From the NCBI GenBank assembly GCA_041394285.1, contig JAWKIL010000001.1:496001-560000 (forward strand): a stretch of 64,000 nucleotides of DNA, read 5' to 3'. Positions 1-7,943 of this stretch are shown here, one piece after another (the stretch's first letter is position 1; each line of letters starts with the position of its first letter). Source of the stretch: CADEDH01 sp041394285 (GTDB lineage: Bacteria > Actinomycetota > Acidimicrobiia > Acidimicrobiales > SZUA-35). Both the position numbers and the translations under genes were made by a program. The notes beneath the pieces are model-generated. The model was not told the DNA's origin. It saw only the letters and a list, made by a program, of their open reading frames with translations, and did no database searches.

Positions 1-667
1 TGATCGACGCCCACCTCCAGTTCGGCGACGTGGCCGTGATGCTCAAGCTCCAGGCCCAGCACACCGTGGTCGACGTGGTCACCCAGCTCGACCACGCCGA
101 CCCGGAGATGATCCGCAGCCTCATGACCGTGCACGAGCCGAGCGGGCTGCTCGTGCTGCCGGCCCCGGTGGAGCCCACCTTCGCCGACCAGGTCAGCGGG
201 GAGCAGATGGCCAAGCTGGTGGAGCTGTGCAAGAGCTTCGCCGGTCACGTGGTCGTCGACACGCCGGCCATCTTCAACGAGGTGGTCCTGTCGATCATCG
301 AGGCGTCGGACGACATCGTGCTGGTGGCCGGCCTCGACATCCCCAACATCAAGAACGTGAAGATCGGCCTCAGCACCCTCGCCCTGCTCGACATCCCCAC
401 CGAGAAGCTCCACCTCATCCTCAACCGGGCTGATTCCAAGGTGAAGCTCGACGTGGCCGAGGTGGAGCGGACCCTGCGGGTGGCGGCGGTGGCCCACATC
501 CCATCCGACGTGGTGGTGCCGATCTCTGTCAACAAGGGATCCCCCGTGGTGCTCTCGGCGGCCAAGTCGGGCGTGGCCCAGGCCTTCGAGCAGCTGGCTC
601 TGCGCTTCCTTGAGGGTTCTCCGCCTCTGCCGCCCCGATCCCGGGCCGGCGCAAGTTCTTCGGCTGA
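1..667 (+). CDS. CpaE/TadZ-like pilus assembly ATPase, 5' partial, 3' frameshift
   Basis: MinD/ParA-like ATPase that in tad loci helps localise the pilus machine. The 5' end lies outside the window; translation is open from base 3, beginning with a DAHLQFGDVAVML stretch typical of the CpaE receiver/ATPase junction. The segments VVVDTPAIFNEVVLSIIEAS and LILNRADSKVKLDVAEVE match the Walker-B-like and NRxD regions of the family. The frame does not stop where expected: it runs through tadA without a stop. Shifting by one base near 616-618 gives the ending SASAAPIPGRRKFFG and a TGA at 665-667, just before the tadA ribosome site. That is a sensible basic C-terminus, so one base is probably missing here, as a real mutation or a sequence error. 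It is the first gene of the tad operon seen here. Confidence 0.8.
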
Positions 668-687
668 TCTGAGGAGGAGCGACGGCC

Positions 688-2085
688 ATGTCTCTCTACA
701 AGCGTCTCACCGATGGAGCCGACGGCTCCGGCCAGGGCGGCGGAGCCATGGGGGCCCTGGGCGCCCTGGTCAGCCGGGATCCGGCGATCAACGAGGTCCG
801 CCTGCGGGTCCACGCCGCCCTGATCGACGAGCTGGGCCCGGTCCTGTACGACAAGCGGATGTCGGAGGACGAGCTCCGGCGCCGGGTGCACGCCGCCCTC
901 CAGAACGCCCTGGCCCAGGAGCGGACGCCGCTGTCGGCCACCGACAAGGCCCAGCTGATCCAGGACGTCTCGGACGACATCCTGGGCTACGGCCCGATCG
1001 ACAAGCTGCTGCGCGACGAAGACATCTCCGAGATCATGTGCAACGGCCCCCGCCAGATCTACGCCGAGCGCAAGGGCAAGCTGGGGCTGGAGCCGGTGTT
1101 CTTCCTCGACGAAGACCACCTGCGCCGCATCATCGACAAGATCGTGGCCCAGGTGGGCCGGCGGATCGACGAGTCGAGCCCCTTGTGCGACGCCCGCCTA
1201 CCCGACGGCTCCCGGGTCAACGCCGTGATCTCCCCGCTGGCCGTGGGCGGTCCGTTCCTCACCATCCGGAAGTTCTCGGCCGACCCCCTGCGCATCGACG
1301 ACCTGATCCGCTTCGGCACGCTCAGCGTGCACGCCGCCCGGTTCCTCCAGGCCTGCGTGGTGGGCAAGCTGAACGTGGTGGTGTCGGGTGGTACCGGCAC
1401 CGGCAAGACCACCACCCTCAACGTGCTGTCGTCGTTCATCCCCTCCGACGAGCGGATCGTGACGGTGGAGGACGCCAAGGAGCTCCAGCTCCACCAGGAC
1501 CATGTCCTGTCGATGGAGACCCGCCCGGCCAACATCGAGGGCAAGGGCGAGGTGACGATCCGCGACCTGGTGAAGAACACCCTGCGCATGCGGCCCGACC
1601 GCATCGTGGTGGGGGAGTGCCGCTCGGGGGAAGCCCTCGACATGTTGCAGGCCATGAACACCGGCCACGACGGGTCGCTCACCACCCTGCACGCCAACAC
1701 CCCCCGGGACTCGATCAGCCGTCTCGAGACACTGGTGCTGATGTCGGGCTACGACCTGCCGATCCGGGCCATCCGGGAGCAGATCGCCTCCGCTGTCGAT
1801 CTGATCGTGCAGCTCCAGCGCCTCCGGGACGGCACCCGCCGCATCACCCACATCACCGAGGTGGCGGGCATGGAGGGCGACGTGGTGGTCCTCCAGGACG
1901 TGTTCCTGTTCGACTTCGCCGCCGGGGTGGACGAGCACGGCCGGTTCAAGGGCGAGCTGCGCTCCACCGGCGTGCGGCCCAAGTTCACCCAGAAGCTGGC
2001 CGACCACGGCATCCGCCTCGGTCCCGAGATGTTCTCGCCGGCGGTGGGCGAGAAGCTGGCCCAGCAAGCGCGGGGCAACCGATGA
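688..2085 (+). CDS. tadA: Tad pilus secretion ATPase TadA/CpaF
   Basis: Cytoplasmic hexameric ATPase of the GspE/PilT superfamily that powers Flp pilus assembly. It has 465 residues, normal for CpaF. The N-terminal domain spans about 40-200. The Walker A GGTGTGKTTT lies at about 234-243, the Walker B-like RIVVGECR at about 305-312, and HDGSLTTLHANTPRDS follows at about 327-342. The start is fixed by a strong GAGGAGGAG ribosome site ending 9 nt before ATG 688. Its stop overlaps the next start (ATGA), so translation is probably coupled to the vWA-TadB gene. The assignment is secure; the substrate would be the flp pilin at 6843-7025. Confidence 0.97.
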   Translation: MSLYKRLTDGADGSGQGGGAMGALGALVSRDPAINEVRLRVHAALIDELGPVLYDKRMSEDELRRRVHAALQNALAQERTPLSATDKAQLIQDVSDDILGYGPIDKLLRDEDISEIMCNGPRQIYAERKGKLGLEPVFFLDEDHLRRIIDKIVAQVGRRIDESSPLCDARLPDGSRVNAVISPLAVGGPFLTIRKFSADPLRIDDLIRFGTLSVHAARFLQACVVGKLNVVVSGGTGTGKTTTLNVLSSFIPSDERIVTVEDAKELQLHQDHVLSMETRPANIEGKGEVTIRDLVKNTLRMRPDRIVVGECRSGEALDMLQAMNTGHDGSLTTLHANTPRDSISRLETLVLMSGYDLPIRAIREQIASAVDLIVQLQRLRDGTRRITHITEVAGMEGDVVVLQDVFLFDFAAGVDEHGRFKGELRSTGVRPKFTQKLADHGIRLGPEMFSPAVGEKLAQQARGNR

Positions 2086-4046
2086 GGGCCCCGGCGGTGC
2101 CCGCCGGCGGGCGGGCCAGCCGGCTGCTGGCCGTGCTCGGCGCGGCGCTGGCGCTGGTGCTGCTGGCCCTCGGCGTGCCGGCCTCGGCCGACGACGCCGC
2201 CCCCGCCTCCACCGCGGCGCCGGTGGAGGTGACGGCGGTCGACGCCAGCGGAGCCGACCGGGTGCAGCTGTCGGTGATCGGGGCCGCCGTCGGTGTGACC
2301 GCCGACCAGGTGTCGGTTCGTTCCGGCGACGAGGAGCTGGCGGTCCAAGGAGTCACCACCGGTTCCGCCGCCGGCATCGCCCGGGAGATGGTGGTGGTGG
2401 TCGACACCAACGCCCGGGGCAACGACGACCAGGTGCTGGACACGATCAAGGCCCAGCTGCTCACCGTGGCCCAGGCGCCGCCGCCCGGGCTGTCGATGGC
2501 GGTCGTGTCGGCCGGTGACTCGGCCCTGGTGCGCACGCCGTTGACCGCCGACCCGGCCAAGCTGACCCAGGCGGTGAACGATCTCACCGCCCGCAACGGG
2601 GCCGCGCTATACAACGGCGTGCGGCGGGCGGCCGATCTGTTCAGCGACGGCCCGGGTGTGATCCGTACGGTGCTGGTCGTGAGCACCGGCGCCGACCTGG
2701 GATCCGACGTGACGCCGAAGGAGGCCCAGGTACCGCTGGTGGCCACTGGCATCCAGGTGGTGTCGGTGCGCTACGACGGCGGCGACGACGACCTGAGCGG
2801 CCTCACCGCCGCCACCTCGGGGCTCGACACCAGCGTCATCTCCCCGATCGATCTGCCGGCGGCCCTGGCCGCCGCCCTGACCCAGGCGGCGGACCGCACG
2901 CTGGTGGTGTTCCAGCCCCCGGCCGAGAGCGGCAGCCGGGTCGATCTCGACCTCGACGTGGCCGGTGCCACCACCGAGCTGTCCTATCCCGCCGGCGTGG
3001 TGACCGTGAGCCCGCTGCAGCTCCGGGCCGAGCACCGTACCGACCCCACCGGGTTCGCCTTCTTCCGCTCGTCGGTCGGCCTCTACGTGAGCCTCGTGCT
3101 GGCCTTCGTCGGCATCGCCCTCGGGGTGTGGTCGCTCAGCTCGATCATGCTGACCAGCGACAGCTCGCTGGAAGGCCTGCTGTCCCGTTACGCCGACGGC
3201 CGGGGCGAGGTGCCCGAGGCCGACGTGGAGGAGCTCATCGTCCAGTCGGCCCTGCTCAAGCGGGCCATCAGCTTCAGCGAGGCCTTCGCCGAGAAGCGGG
3301 GCTTCCTGGTGCGGGTGGAGGACCTGCTGGAGAAGGCCAACCTGCCGATCCGGGCCGGCGAAGCCATGTTCGCCCTGGCCGCCATCACGGTGTTCACCTC
3401 GCTGTTCGGCCTTCTGATCACCCAGAGCTTCGTGGCCGCCCTGCTGCTGGCGGTGTTCGCCGTCGGCATCTCGTTTTTCGTGGTGAAGTTCCTGGCCCGG
3501 CGCCGGTTCAAGAAGTTCGAGCGGCTCCTGCCCGACACCCTCCAACTGCTGTCGGGCACGCTGCGGGCCGGCTACTCGCTGCCCCAGGGCATGGAGGTGG
3601 TCTCGAAGGAGATCGCCGATCCCATGGGCCAGGAGCTGCGGCGGGCCATGACCGAGGCCCGTCTGGGCCGGGAGCTGGAGGAGTGCCTGGCCGGCGTGTC
3701 CGAGCGCATGTCCAGCCCCGACTTCGCCTGGGCCGTGATGGCCATCGGCATCCAGCGCGAGGTGGGCGGCAACCTGAACGAGCTGCTCAACAGCGTGGCC
3801 GACACCATGATCGCCCGGGAGCGGCTCCGCCGGGAGGTGGGGGCCCTCACCGCCGAGGGCCGGATGTCGGCCGGCATCCTGTCGTGCCTGCCTCCGGGGC
3901 TGGGTCTGATCATGTGGGTGATGAACCCGGGCTACATCAGCCTGCTGTTCACCACCTTCATCGGCAATGTGTTCCTGGGCCTGGGGACGGTCTCGGCCAC
4001 CATCGGCCTGGCGTGGATGAAAAAGGTGATCACGATCGATGTTTAG
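2082..4046 (+). CDS. tadB: vWA domain-TadB fusion, pilus inner-membrane platform protein
   Basis: 654-residue protein. Residues 1-30 form a signal or anchor (LLAVLGAALALVLLALGV, then PASA). Residues about 45-290 form a von Willebrand A-like domain beginning EMVVVVDTNARGND and containing ALYNGVRRAADLF and VLVVSTGADLG. A membrane helix at about 325-350 (VGLYVSLVLAFVGIALGVWS) leads into a normal T2SSF/TadB half with LLPDTLQLLSGTLRAGYSLP and further C-terminal helices. TadB normally forms the pilus assembly platform with TadC. The N-terminus should place the vWA domain outside the cytoplasm. The MIDAS motif is degenerate: DTNARGN where DxSxS is expected. It overlaps tadA by 4 nt and tadC by 8 nt, so it sits firmly in the operon. 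Whether the vWA part binds pilin, wall or a partner cannot be told from sequence. Confidence 0.9.
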   Translation: MRAPAVPAGGRASRLLAVLGAALALVLLALGVPASADDAAPASTAAPVEVTAVDASGADRVQLSVIGAAVGVTADQVSVRSGDEELAVQGVTTGSAAGIAREMVVVVDTNARGNDDQVLDTIKAQLLTVAQAPPPGLSMAVVSAGDSALVRTPLTADPAKLTQAVNDLTARNGAALYNGVRRAADLFSDGPGVIRTVLVVSTGADLGSDVTPKEAQVPLVATGIQVVSVRYDGGDDDLSGLTAATSGLDTSVISPIDLPAALAAALTQAADRTLVVFQPPAESGSRVDLDLDVAGATTELSYPAGVVTVSPLQLRAEHRTDPTGFAFFRSSVGLYVSLVLAFVGIALGVWSLSSIMLTSDSSLEGLLSRYADGRGEVPEADVEELIVQSALLKRAISFSEAFAEKRGFLVRVEDLLEKANLPIRAGEAMFALAAITVFTSLFGLLITQSFVAALLLAVFAVGISFFVVKFLARRRFKKFERLLPDTLQLLSGTLRAGYSLPQGMEVVSKEIADPMGQELRRAMTEARLGRELEECLAGVSERMSSPDFAWAVMAIGIQREVGGNLNELLNSVADTMIARERLRREVGALTAEGRMSAGILSCLPPGLGLIMWVMNPGYISLLFTTFIGNVFLGLGTVSATIGLAWMKKVITIDV

Positions 4047-4980
4047 CTCGTTGCCCACCATCCCCCTGGAGGCCCTGGTCGTCATGGCCGGCTTCGGGGT
4101 CGCCCTCGTCATGTACTACGTGATGACCCAGCTGGAGGAGCGGGCCGCCGCCCGTTCCACCCTCCGCCAGCTCGACGACTACGAAGTCGAGAACCAGCGG
4201 GAGAAGGAGCTCCTGGCTCCGATCCACGAGCGGCTGCTGGCCCCCGTCATGTCGGGGTTCACCCGGTTCGGCGGCCGCCTCAACCCGCCCGACTACGTGG
4301 AGAGCGTCCGCCAGAAGCACATCAAGGCCGGTATCAACTCGGCCGAGAAGGTGGAGCGCTTCCTGGCCCTGCGCGTGATCGGCTTCGTGTCGATCCCGTT
4401 CTGGCTGGCCTTCACGTTCATCGTCAACCCCCTCGGGCTGGATGGCCTGATGCAGCTGGCCTTCGCCGGCCTCGGCTGCCTGGTGGGGGCGATCGGCCCG
4501 TCGTCCCGGCTCAACGCCAAGGTGACGGCCCGCCAGAAGTCGATCCAGCGGGGCCTGCCCGACGTCATGGATCTCCTGGTCATCTCCGTGGAGGCCGGCC
4601 TCGGGTTCGAGCAGGCGCTCGACCGGGTCATCGCCAACGTCCCGGGGGAGCTGGCCGAGGAGTTCGCCCGGGTGCTGGGTGAGACCCAGGCCGGTTCGTC
4701 CCGGTCCGACGCCCTGCGCAACCTGCAGACCCGGGTCGACACGCCCGAGATCCGCTCGTTCGTGCTGGCCATGATCCAGGCCGACACCTTCGGCGTGAGC
4801 ATCGGCCGGGTGCTGCGGGCCCAGGCCGACGAGATGCGGATCAAGCGCCGCCAGATGGCCCAGGAGAAGGCCCAGAAGGCGCCGGTGAAGATGATGATCC
4901 CCATGGTGCTGTGCATCTTCCCCGCCCTGTTCGTGGTGGTGCTCGGGCCGGCCATCATCAACATCTCCCGCAGCCTGTAG
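4039..4980 (+). CDS. tadC: Tad pilus platform protein TadC (T2SSF family)
   Basis: 313-residue inner-membrane protein expected to pair with TadB as the platform for Flp pilus assembly. An N-terminal helix (about 8-28) precedes a basic cytoplasmic stretch. Two central helices surround LAFTFIVNPLGLDGLMQLAF, and a GspF domain follows with GLPDVMDLLVISVEAGLGFE and LAEEFARVLGETQAG. A last helix lies near the C-terminus (MVLCIFPALFVVVLGPAIIN). The start overlaps the end of the vWA-TadB gene by 8 nt, which suggests translational coupling. Length and motif order fit actinobacterial TadC. Confidence 0.93.
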   Translation: MFSSLPTIPLEALVVMAGFGVALVMYYVMTQLEERAAARSTLRQLDDYEVENQREKELLAPIHERLLAPVMSGFTRFGGRLNPPDYVESVRQKHIKAGINSAEKVERFLALRVIGFVSIPFWLAFTFIVNPLGLDGLMQLAFAGLGCLVGAIGPSSRLNAKVTARQKSIQRGLPDVMDLLVISVEAGLGFEQALDRVIANVPGELAEEFARVLGETQAGSSRSDALRNLQTRVDTPEIRSFVLAMIQADTFGVSIGRVLRAQADEMRIKRRQMAQEKAQKAPVKMMIPMVLCIFPALFVVVLGPAIINISRSL

Positions 4981-4993
4981 GCGGGCCGCCGCC

Positions 4994-6505
4994 ATGGACG
5001 AGCCCGCCGGCGAGCTGCTGACGGCAGCGCCCGTCCCCGAACCGGCCTCGCCGGTTCCCCCGGCGGCGGCGGCGAACACCGCCGGCGACGCCGACCTGGC
5101 CCGCAGCATCGGCTGGCTGCTGGCCGCCGTGGGCTTCATGGTCGGGGCCCGCCCGATCGCCGACAACAGCTTCCTCACCCACCTGGCCACCGGTCATCTG
5201 ATACTGGCCCGCCATGGGGTCCCGGCGACCGACCCCTACTCGGCCACCGCCGCCGGGCAGCCCTGGACGGTCCAGAGCTGGCTGGTCAGCGTGGTCTACG
5301 CGGTGCTCGACGCGGCCGTCGGGCCGTGGGCCATCCGGGCGTTCCACGGGATCCTGGCGGCCGGGATCGTGCTCGGACTCTGGCGCCTGGTGGCACCGGC
5401 CCGCCAGCTCGTCACCCGGGTGGCCCTGGTGACGGCGGCCATCGTGGTCGGCACCTCCCTGTGGTCGCCCCGACCCCTGCTGGTGGGGTTGGCCGCCCTC
5501 GTGCTCACACTCCAGGTGGTGCAGGGCCTGCGGCCCCGGTGGTGGCTGGTGCCCCTGTTCTGGGTGTGGGTGAACAGCCACGGCTCGTTCGCCCTCGGTC
5601 TGGCCCTGGTCGGGGCGGTGGCCGTGGGCGCCGCCATCGACCAGCGGCGCTGGTGGCCCCGGGCCGAGGCCCGGGCCTGCGCGGCGGCCGCCGTCGGCGC
5701 CCTGGTGGGCATGGTCAATCCCCTCGGCTGGCGGCTCCTGTGGTTCCCGGTGGAGCTCCTGGGCCGGGGTGGCTCGCTGCGCCGCGTGGCCGAATGGCGG
5801 GCCCCCGATTTCCAATCGGTGCCGGAGCAGGTCTATCTGGGGCTGCTGGCGGTGGTCGTGCTGGCCGCCGCCCGCCGGGCCAGCTGGCGCCAGCTCGTCC
5901 CGGCGCTGGTGTTCTACGCCGCCGGCCTCATGGCCGTGCGCAACCTGGGGCTGGCCTCGCTGGTGGTGGTGGCCATGCTGGCGCCGTCGCTGTCCGGGCT
6001 CCGAAACGGTCTCGAAAGCCGCGGCTCGAGGTCGTTGACCAGGGTGCTGGCGGCCATGGCGGTCGCCGCCCTGGCCGTGTCGACGGTCACCGTCGCTCTC
6101 AGCCCGGCCCTGGTCCTCACCAGCTACCCCGTGGCGTCCGTGGACTGGCTGGCGGAACGGGGCCTGGTGGCCACCGACGGGGTCCGCCTCGGGCACCGGG
6201 AGACGGTGGGCAACTATCTCACGTGGCGTTTCGGCACCGACGCCCGGGTCTTCATGGACGACCGGTTCGACTTCTACCCGGCCGACGTCATCGAGGACCA
6301 CAACGCCCTGGTCCTGGGGGGCGACATGGCGCCCGTGCTGGAGCGCCACCGCTTCGACGTCGTGCTGTGGGCGGCGCCGAGCCCCCTGGTCCGGTGGCTG
6401 GCCCGCGACCCGGACTGGGACATCGTGCGGACCGACGGCGACTGGATCATCGCCTGCCGCCGGTCGAGCCCCGCCTACGCCCGCTGCTCGCCCGCCGCTC
6501 CCTGA
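4994..6505 (+). CDS. Multi-spanning membrane protein of unknown function (GT-C-like)
   Basis: 503 residues, starting 13 nt after tadC and so probably the last gene of the tad transcript. A proline/alanine-rich N-terminus of about 35 residues precedes about ten predicted membrane helices. An early extracytoplasmic loop reads DNSFLTHLATGHLILARHG, followed by DPYSATAAGQPWTVQSWL. This resembles the first loop of GT-C-type polyprenyl-phosphate-sugar glycosyltransferases. The C-terminal 120 residues are soluble (VDWLAERGL, MDDRFDFYPADVIEDH). A role in glycosylating pilin or another surface polymer is inference from position and fold only. Confidence 0.8.
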   Translation: MDEPAGELLTAAPVPEPASPVPPAAAANTAGDADLARSIGWLLAAVGFMVGARPIADNSFLTHLATGHLILARHGVPATDPYSATAAGQPWTVQSWLVSVVYAVLDAAVGPWAIRAFHGILAAGIVLGLWRLVAPARQLVTRVALVTAAIVVGTSLWSPRPLLVGLAALVLTLQVVQGLRPRWWLVPLFWVWVNSHGSFALGLALVGAVAVGAAIDQRRWWPRAEARACAAAAVGALVGMVNPLGWRLLWFPVELLGRGGSLRRVAEWRAPDFQSVPEQVYLGLLAVVVLAAARRASWRQLVPALVFYAAGLMAVRNLGLASLVVVAMLAPSLSGLRNGLESRGSRSLTRVLAAMAVAALAVSTVTVALSPALVLTSYPVASVDWLAERGLVATDGVRLGHRETVGNYLTWRFGTDARVFMDDRFDFYPADVIEDHNALVLGGDMAPVLERHRFDVVLWAAPSPLVRWLARDPDWDIVRTDGDWIIACRRSSPAYARCSPAAP

Positions 6506-6778
6506 TCCACCGGCGGCCGGCCGCCCGACGGGGGCCGGGCCGGTTCGTTCCCGATCAGACCCACGCCGGCGGCGAACCCCTCGCGCCACGCGGCCCGGGC
6601 CTGGCGTCGACGCCGGCGCGCTCCGCCCCCGATCACCTCCGTCCACCAACGCCTCATCAGGCACCAAGTGTGGTGGACGCCCCCCTGCTGCTGCCTGGGG
6701 TGTCCGGACCGATCCCACCCGCCCGCCGTGGGCGTTCCCACCCAACCCGCAGCGCACCCGGCCCAACGCCAAAACGAC

Positions 6779-6810
6779 CTGTGGGGAAGCGCCGATGCGC
6801 TTCCCCACAG
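6779..6810 (-). terminator. Rho-independent terminator of flp
   Basis: A perfect 14-bp inverted repeat (6779-6792 and 6797-6810) with a CGAT loop. Read on the minus strand it is followed by GTCGTTTT, a short U-rich tail, so it most likely ends the flp transcript. On the plus strand no T-run follows. The rest of the 337-bp gap 6506-6842 shows no gene. Confidence 0.75.
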
Positions 6811-6842
6811 GCCTCAATTCGAGATCGAGCTGGTGTCGCTGA

Positions 6843-7025
6843 TCAGCCGATGGCGCTGGCGACCGAGCTGAACTTCTCGTCGGCGGCGCCACCCAGCAGG
6901 GTGACGGCGGCGATGCAGACGACGGCGATCAGAGCCACGAGCAGGGCGTACTCGACGAGGCTGGCGCCCCGCTCGCTCTTGGCCTGCGCCCGAGCCCAAG
7001 CGGCGATGAACTGGAAGTGAAGCAT
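6843..7025 (-). CDS. flp: Flp-type pilin
   Basis: 60-residue prepilin, the presumed structural subunit of the Tad pilus. After a short leader (LHFQFIAAWARAQAKSERG) comes ASLVEYALLVALIAVVC, the hydrophobic Flp motif. It has the conserved Glu five residues after the Gly that precedes the processed end, then the adjacent Tyr. A TadV/CpaA-type peptidase would cut after that Gly; no such gene lies in the window. ATG 7025 was chosen over an upstream in-frame start because GGAGA sits 6 nt before it and the leader length fits. It is transcribed toward the tad genes and ends in a strong hairpin. Confidence 0.93.
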   Translation of the reverse strand: MLHFQFIAAWARAQAKSERGASLVEYALLVALIAVVCIAAVTLLGGAADEKFSSVASAIG

Positions 7026-7132
7026 GAGATTCTCCGTGGGTGTGGTGTGCTGTCGATCCCGGTGGGGGGATGGTGTGACCAATGCATCGACGCTCCAGCG
7101 GCGCTGCTGAATGGGCCTCCAGCCTCAATCCG

Positions 7133-7198
7133 CCCTGGTCGCAGGGGCTACGGGACGGTGGGGGCGTCGAACCGCGCCCGTCGCCCGAGCGACCAGGG
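7133..7198. repeat. 10-bp inverted repeat between response-regulator gene and flp
   Basis: CCCTGGTCGC at 7133-7142 is matched by GCGACCAGGG at 7189-7198, with a GC-rich centre. It lies just after the response-regulator gene and before flp, so it could help terminate the former or act as an operator. There is no T-tract. Confidence 0.4.
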
Positions 7199-7211
7199 GC
7201 CCCATAGGGAA

Positions 7212-7943
7212 TCAGTTCAGGTGGACGATCCCCATGCGCACGGCCTGGAGCACGGCCTGGGTGCGGTCGCGGGCGTCGAGCTTCTGGTAGATCGACGCCA
7301 GGTGGTTCTTGACCGTCTTCTGGCTGATGAACAGCTGCTCGGCCACCTCGGGGGTGGAGCAGCCGTCGGCGATGAGCTGCAGCACCTCCTCCTCCCGGGT
7401 GGTGATCAGTCGCTCGGGGACCGGGTTGGCGCCCTGCCGACGCACTTCGGCCAGCATGGAGGCGGCCAGGCCGGGGGACAGGGCGGTCTCACCCAGGGCG
7501 ACGGCGTCGATGGCCTGGGCGATCTCGTCGGTGCTGCAGTCCTTGACCAGGTAGCCGTTGGCCCCGGCCCGGATGGCCTGGGTCAGGATGTCGTGGTCGG
7601 CGTGCATGGTCAGGACCACCACCTTCACCTCCGGCTGGCGGACCTTCAGCTGTCGGGTGGCTTCCACCCCGTCGAGCTCGGGCATGGTGACGTCCATCAG
7701 GACCACATCGGGCCGCAGGGCGGCGGCCAGGTCGAGGGCGTCGGCCCCGTTGCGGGCCTCTCCGACCACCGAGAAGCCGAGCTCGCTCAGCGAGCGGCGC
7801 AGACCCTCCCGGATCATCCGGTGGTCGTCGGCCAGCAGCAGCCGGATGGCGGCCCGTCCGGCAGCCGGACCGGTTGCCGTGGGGGCGTTCACCGGTCTGG
7901 CCGGTGCCGGGGCACCCGTGTTCAGTTCTGAGGTAGGAAACAC
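7212..7943 (-). CDS. NarL/LuxR-type response regulator
   Basis: 243 residues. The receiver begins IRLLLADDHRMIREGLRR; the phosphoacceptor Asp is in DVVLMDVTMPELDGVEA, Thr is in VVVLTMHAD and Lys in GYLVKD. The C-terminal LuxR HTH reads LITTREEEVLQLIADGCSTP and VKNHLASIYQKLDARDRTQ. It pairs with the histidine kinase whose 3' end it overlaps by 22 nt. The start GTG 7943 lies inside the kinase coding region with AAGG upstream; GTG 7892 is an alternative that would remove the low-complexity N-terminus. The target is unknown, though flp lies directly downstream. Confidence 0.93.
   Translation of the reverse strand: MFPTSELNTGAPAPARPVNAPTATGPAAGRAAIRLLLADDHRMIREGLRRSLSELGFSVVGEARNGADALDLAAALRPDVVLMDVTMPELDGVEATRQLKVRQPEVKVVVLTMHADHDILTQAIRAGANGYLVKDCSTDEIAQAIDAVALGETALSPGLAASMLAEVRRQGANPVPERLITTREEEVLQLIADGCSTPEVAEQLFISQKTVKNHLASIYQKLDARDRTQAVLQAVRMGIVHLN

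Noticed and set aside
30..4046. A single 1338-residue protein
   Set aside because: The frame is open by chance of GC-rich sequence. It joins cpaE, an out-of-frame stretch over tadA, and the vWA-TadB gene; the real genes are separated by clear starts and motifs.
2607..4112. A 501-residue minus-strand ORF opposite tadB
   Set aside because: Low-complexity His/Gly/Gln-rich shadow typical of antisense frames in this GC-rich DNA; no motif.
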